NCBI GenBank assembly: GCA_022567015.1
Contig: JADFHR010000041.1
Coordinates: 1-16,740 of the forward strand
Length of the DNA: 16,740 nucleotides
Source of the DNA: Pseudomonadota bacterium
GTDB taxonomy: Bacteria; Pseudomonadota; Alphaproteobacteria; Rhodospirillales; 2-02-FULL-58-16
Reading direction: 5' to 3'
The translations under genes and the position numbers were made by a program. This document shows, in pieces, positions 8,503 to 16,740 of this stretch; position 1 is the stretch's first letter, and every line of letters begins with the position of its first letter. The notes below the pieces were generated by a model that did no database searches, was not told where the DNA came from, and saw only the letters and a list, made by a program, of their open reading frames with translations.

Positions 8503-9198
8503 ATGGCACGGAGAGGAAAGCGCCTGACCGCGGCGCGCCAACGCATCGAGCGCGACAGCGCCTACGATCTGGCCGCGGCGGTCGATTTGATCAAGGGTAA
8601 CGCCACCGCCAAGTTCGACGAGACCATCGAGATCGCGATCAATCTTGGCGTCGATCCGCGTCACGCGGATCAGATGGTGCGGGGTGTCGTGGCGTTGCCC
8701 CATGGCACCGGCAAGGCCTTGCGGGTGGCCGTCTTTGCCAAGGGCGACAAGGCGAAAGAGGCGGAGGCCGCGGGGGCCGACGTGGTCGGTGCCGAAGACC
8801 TGGCGGAACGCATAACCAAGGGTGAGATTCCCTTCGACCGGTGCATCGCGACGCCGGACATGATGGCGGTGGTCGGACGCCTGGGCAAGATCCTCGGGCC
8901 CAGGGGCCTCATGCCCAACCCCAAGTTGGGCACGGTGACCCCCGACGTCACGGCGGCGGTCAAGGCGGCCAAGGCCGGGCAGATCGAGTTTCGCGTCGAA
9001 AAGGCGGGCATCGTGCACGCCGGCGTCGGCAAGGCCAGCTTCACGGCCGAGGCCTTGGCCGAGAACATCAAGGCGTTCGTCGACGCCATCAGCAAGGCCA
9101 AGCCGAGCGGTTCCAAGGGGACGTACTTCAAGCGGGTGAGCTTGAGTTCGACCATGGGCCCCGGCTTGAAATTGAACGTTGCCAGCCTGGCCGGCTGA
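8503..9198 (+). CDS. rplA: 50S ribosomal protein L1
   Basis: L1 forms the mobile stalk at the exit-site side of the 50S subunit. The 231-residue product (E. coli 234) has the family core: TIEIAINLGVDPRHADQMVR in domain I, MMAVVGRLGKILGPRGLMPN in domain II, and GKASFTAEALAENIKAF. It starts four bases after the rplK stop with no strong ribosome site, so translation is probably coupled to rplK. In E. coli L1 represses rplKA by binding the rplK leader. I could not identify the corresponding target here with confidence. Confidence 0.97.
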   Translation: MARRGKRLTAARQRIERDSAYDLAAAVDLIKGNATAKFDETIEIAINLGVDPRHADQMVRGVVALPHGTGKALRVAVFAKGDKAKEAEAAGADVVGAEDLAERITKGEIPFDRCIATPDMMAVVGRLGKILGPRGLMPNPKLGTVTPDVTAAVKAAKAGQIEFRVEKAGIVHAGVGKASFTAEALAENIKAFVDAISKAKPSGSKGTYFKRVSLSSTMGPGLKLNVASLAG

Positions 9199-9225
9199 GG
9201 CGGGCCGGGTTGTGTCGGGTTGCGG

Positions 9226-9248
9226 TTTCCGATCGCCAGGATCGGGAA
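9226..9248 (+). other. Hairpin after rplA
   Basis: TTTCCGATC (9226-9234) pairs with GATCGGGAA (9240-9248) as nine pairs, one of them G-U, around the 5-base loop GCCAG. It lies 27 bases after the rplA stop. No T-tract follows, so it is better seen as a 3'-end protecting or processing structure than as an intrinsic terminator. Confidence 0.5.
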
Positions 9249-9255
9249 CGGCATA

Positions 9256-9285
9256 GGGGATGACAGGTGTCGTCCCCGACCTGTC
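9256..9285 (+). promoter_or_regulatory. Mutually exclusive hairpins upstream of the L10 leader
   Basis: Fold A pairs GGGGATGAC (9256-9264) with GTCGTCCCC (9269-9277): nine pairs, one G-U, tetraloop AGGT. Fold B pairs GACAGGT (9262-9268) with ACCTGTC (9279-9285): seven perfect pairs, 10-base loop. The folds share 9262-9264, and each uses the other's loop, so only one can exist at a time. This is the geometry of an RNA switch, but no ligand or terminator is evident. Confidence 0.4.
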
Positions 9286-9289
9286 CAAG

Positions 9290-9361
9290 ACTGTAGGTGC
9301 CGCCCGGGGAGGCATGTCCTCCGAGGGTGGCTTAAAGGGCGCTCCCGCCTGCACAGACAGT
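9290..9361 (+). promoter_or_regulatory. Ribosomal protein L10 leader (autoregulatory mRNA element)
   Basis: The arm pairs ACTGT (9290-9294) with ACAGT (9357-9361). A symmetric AG/AG internal loop follows, then GTGC (9297-9300) with GCAC (9351-9354). Inside is the hairpin GGAGG/CCTCC (9308-9312 with 9318-9322). Position ahead of rplJ, and an internal loop able to form tandem A-G pairs as in kink-turns, match what is known of the L10 leader. There the L10-L7/L12 complex binds its own mRNA and represses rplJL. The family call is from memory of the fold; a covariance-model search would settle it. Confidence 0.65.
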
Positions 9362-9442
9362 GCTGAGAACCGTTTTTGGGCGTTTCCGTGCAAGGCCACG
9401 CAAGGCGCCCGCCAACGGCTTGAACTGCTGCACTGGACAGGC

Positions 9443-9502
9443 GAACCGGCCCCTCGGGAGCCCGGGAGGCCGCAGGTGCAACCGCTTCGGAACCGGCCCT
9501 CG
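9443..9502 (+). repeat. Direct repeat GAACCGGCC(C)CTCG
   Basis: GAACCGGCCCCTCG at 9443-9456 recurs as GAACCGGCCCTCG at 9490-9502, differing by one C. The heptamer GAACCGG appears a third time at 9523-9529, overlapping the rplJ ribosome site. The spacing is about 47 and 33 bases. This may be chance in GC-rich DNA or a structured part of the leader. Confidence 0.4.
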
Positions 9503-9527
9503 CGGGGGCGGACCGGAGCAGAGAACC

Positions 9528-9531
9528 GGAG
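9528..9531 (+). promoter_or_regulatory. Ribosome binding site fixing the GTG start of rplJ
   Basis: GGAG lies seven bases before GTG at 9539. An ATG at 9535 is in another frame and only three bases from the site, giving a product unrelated to L10. The spacing and the conserved L10 N-terminus both select the GTG. Confidence 0.75.
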
Positions 9532-9538
9532 ACGATGA

Positions 9539-10057
9539 GTGGACCGATCACAAAAAGAGGAGCTGGTCGCTTCGTTGCATCGGGTGTTCGAGGAGGCGGC
9601 CATCGTCGTCGTCACCCATTACTCGGGGTTGACGGTGGCCGATATGGGCGATCTCCGCGACCGCATGCGCGCCGAGGGGGCCAGCTTCAAGGTGACCAAG
9701 AATCGGCTGACCCGTCGTGCCCTTGAAGGCACGAAATTCCAGGACCTGCGCGACCTGTTCACCGGGCCGACCGCGATCGCCTATTCCGAGAACCCGGTGT
9801 CGGCCGCCAAGGTGGCTGTGAATTTCGCCAAGGACAATGACAATCTGGTGGTCCTGGGCGGTGCGTTTGGCGCGGAACGGCTCGACGTCGATCGTATCGA
9901 GGTCCTGGCCGCTTTGCTGTCGTTGGACGAGCTGAGGGCCCAATTCGTCGGTCTGATCAACGCGCCCGCGACCCGGATCGTCGGTGTGCTGCAGGCGCCG
10001 GCCGGCCAGATCGCCCGTGTGCTGGGTGCCTATGCCGAGCAGGGGAAAACCGCGTGA
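9539..10057 (+). CDS. rplJ: 50S ribosomal protein L10
   Basis: L10 anchors the L7/L12 dimers to the 23S rRNA stalk base and represses its own operon as a complex with L7/L12. The 172-residue product begins MDRSQKEELVASLHRVFEEA at a GTG codon. This start is frequent in alphaproteobacterial L10. The core THYSGLTVADMGDLRDRMR and ASFKVTKNRLTRRAL binds rRNA. The C-terminal helix (ARVLGAYAEQGKTA) is where L7/L12 dimers attach. Three dimers are likely, judging from the E. coli-like length rather than the longer form. rplL follows after 49 bases that contain a hairpin. Confidence 0.96.
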   Translation: MDRSQKEELVASLHRVFEEAAIVVVTHYSGLTVADMGDLRDRMRAEGASFKVTKNRLTRRALEGTKFQDLRDLFTGPTAIAYSENPVSAAKVAVNFAKDNDNLVVLGGAFGAERLDVDRIEVLAALLSLDELRAQFVGLINAPATRIVGVLQAPAGQIARVLGAYAEQGKTA

Positions 10058-10058
10058 C

Positions 10059-10074
10059 GTCCCGATTTCGGGAC
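10059..10074 (+). other. Hairpin between rplJ and rplL
   Basis: GTCCCG (10059-10064) and CGGGAC (10069-10074) form a perfect 6-bp stem with the loop ATTT. It begins one base after the rplJ stop and lies 32 bases before the rplL ATG. It may protect or separate the rplL part of the message, since L7/L12 is made in several-fold excess over L10. Confidence 0.5.
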
Positions 10075-10106
10075 ACGGACAGTTCAAGCCCAAGGAGAGA
10101 GACAAC

Positions 10107-10478
10107 ATGCCTAACCTGGAGAAAATCGCCGAAGACCTGTCGAGCCTGACCGTCATCGAGGCGGCCGAGCTGAGCAAGATGCTGGAAGAGAAGTGGGGCG
10201 TTTCGGCCGCCGCGCCGGTGGCCGTGGCCGCGCCCGGTGCCGCGGCCGGCGAGGCGCCGGTCGAGAAGGACGAGTTCGACATCATCCTCGTGTCCTTCGG
10301 CGAGAAAAAGATCAACGTCATCAAGGAAGTCCGGGCCATCACCACCCTCGGACTGAAGGAAGCCAAGGACTTGGTGGAGTCGGCGCCGAAGGAAATCAAG
10401 GAAGGCGTCAAGAAGGATGAGGCCGAGGAGATCAAGAAAAAGCTGGAAGCTGCCGGCGCCACGGTCGAGCTCAAATAG
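10107..10478 (+). CDS. rplL: 50S ribosomal protein L7/L12
   Basis: L7/L12 forms the multi-copy flexible stalk that recruits and activates translational GTPases. The 123-residue product has three parts. An N-terminal dimerisation domain runs to about residue 32, followed by an Ala/Pro-rich hinge (AAAPVAVAAPGAAAGEAPV). The C-terminal domain carries the factor-binding helices (KKINVIKEVRAITTLGLKEAKDLVE). The ATG at 10107 has a strong AGGAG nine bases upstream, better than its neighbours, which fits the higher expression L12 needs. A longer in-phase frame starting at 9984 overlaps rplJ and is not real. Confidence 0.97.
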   Translation: MPNLEKIAEDLSSLTVIEAAELSKMLEEKWGVSAAAPVAVAAPGAAAGEAPVEKDEFDIILVSFGEKKINVIKEVRAITTLGLKEAKDLVESAPKEIKEGVKKDEAEEIKKKLEAAGATVELK

Positions 10479-10546
10479 GGTGCCCGGTTTGGTGTTCGGG
10501 TGCCGCGTGGCGCTTGACGGTTTCGGGCTTGGCGGAGGCGCGCCGT

Positions 10547-10563
10547 GGCCGGGTTTCCCGGCC
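10547..10563 (+). terminator. Strong hairpin in the rplL-rpoB spacer, attenuator candidate
   Basis: GGCCGGG (10547-10553) and CCCGGCC (10557-10563) form a perfect 7-bp all-GC stem with loop TTT, 68 bases after rplL. In E. coli the same spacer holds an attenuator that lowers rpoBC expression relative to the ribosomal genes. Here there is no T-tract, so any termination would need a factor or simply pausing. It may instead be a processing site. Confidence 0.35.
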
Positions 10564-10606
10564 CGGTGCCGGCGCCCGCAGTCCGTGCAATCGCTGGTCC
10601 TTGGCT

Positions 10607-10625
10607 CCGGCCGCCGCCGGGCCGG
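10607..10625 (+). other. Second GC hairpin in the rplL-rpoB spacer
   Basis: CCGGCC (10607-10612) pairs with GGCCGG (10620-10625) around a 7-base loop, 35 bases before the rpoB ATG. With the hairpin at 10547-10563 it makes the 182-bp spacer strongly structured. No promoter is evident in the spacer. Confidence 0.4.
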
Positions 10626-10660
10626 GCCGACAATGAAATCCCGAATCGTGGGGACGCTTA

Positions 10661-14818
<4,158 letters not shown>

Positions 14819-14823
14819 CCGGA

Positions 14824-14847
14824 CGACCGAGCGGTTTTCGGCGGTCG
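14824..14847 (+). other. Small hairpin before rpoC with adjoining ribosome site
   Basis: CGACCG (14824-14829) and CGGTCG (14842-14847) form a 6-bp stem around a 12-base loop. The ribosome site GAGGAGAG (14847-14854) begins on the last paired base and lies six bases before the rpoC ATG. The fold leaves most of the ribosome site free. Confidence 0.35.
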
Positions 14848-14860
14848 AGGAGAGTAATCT

Positions 14861-16740
<1,880 letters not shown>

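Larger units (their letters stand above)
9199..9538 (+). other. rplA-rplJ intergenic leader region
   Basis: This 340-bp stretch holds no credible gene. It is rich in inverted repeats: a 9-bp hairpin (9226-9248), two mutually exclusive hairpins (9256-9285), the L10-leader-like element (9290-9361), a looser GC-rich fold from about 9379 to 9412, and two copies of GAACCGGCC(C)CTCG before the rplJ ribosome site. I could not find a convincing -35/-10 pair. An open frame from 9260 that ends next to the rplJ GTG is judged accidental. Confidence 0.7.

Noticed and set aside
9260..9538. A 92-codon plus-strand frame across the rplJ leader, ending in a TGA that touches the rplJ GTG
   Set aside because: It overlies the RNA structures of the L10 leader, lacks a ribosome site and shows no family resemblance. 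A leader peptide is possible but unsupported.

Overview
This window is a GC-rich bacterial contig carrying the core str/rif gene cluster for translation and transcription: rpoC (3' part), rpsL, rpsG, fusA, tuf, tRNA-Trp, secE, nusG, rplK, rplA, rplJ, rplL, rpoB and rpoC (5' part). All genes are on the + strand. The proteins look alphaproteobacterial. The signs are the gene order tuf-tRNA-Trp-secE-nusG-rplKAJL-rpoBC-rpsLG-fusA-tuf, the EF-Tu wording around residues 60-90, the L10 that begins at GTG with MDRSQKEELV, and the GRKRVRKQYG start of RpoB. I infer a GC-rich alphaproteobacterium, perhaps Rhodospirillales-like; the order is uncertain.

The main structural point is that the first 127 bases (1-127) are identical to the last 127 (16614-16740). 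The sequence therefore closes into a 16,613-bp circle. Read across the closure, the two rpoC pieces join in frame to give a normal-length 1417-residue beta-prime subunit. I do not think the circle is a real replicon. Proteobacteria commonly carry two near-identical tuf genes, one after fusA and one before tRNA-Trp/secE. Collapsing them into one copy would make the assembly loop through this locus, and the 127-bp overlap looks like an assembler k-mer. No replication, partition, mobility, phage or defence gene is present.

Layout: 1-2501 is the C-terminal 60% of rpoC. Positions 2502-2803 hold the rpsL control region: a 20-bp dyad abutting a sigma70-like promoter, a hairpin, and an intrinsic-terminator-like hairpin with T6 ahead of rpsL. 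Positions 2804-5759 are rpsL-rpsG-fusA with short gaps, followed by tuf (5785-6975). A 143-bp structured spacer leads to tRNA-Trp (7119-7196), then secE-nusG and rplK-rplA. Positions 9199-9538 are a 340-bp leader with an L10-leader-like RNA and alternative hairpins. After it come rplJ-rplL, a 182-bp spacer with hairpins, then rpoB and rpoC.

The genes encode 30S proteins S12 and S7, 50S proteins L11, L1, L10 and L7/L12, the elongation factors EF-G and EF-Tu, the SecE translocon subunit, the NusG transcription factor and the two large RNA polymerase subunits. I see no previously undescribed system among the proteins. What deserves a second look is the false-circle assembly, the mosaic codon usage of tuf, and the regulatory RNA and DNA structures in the spacers.
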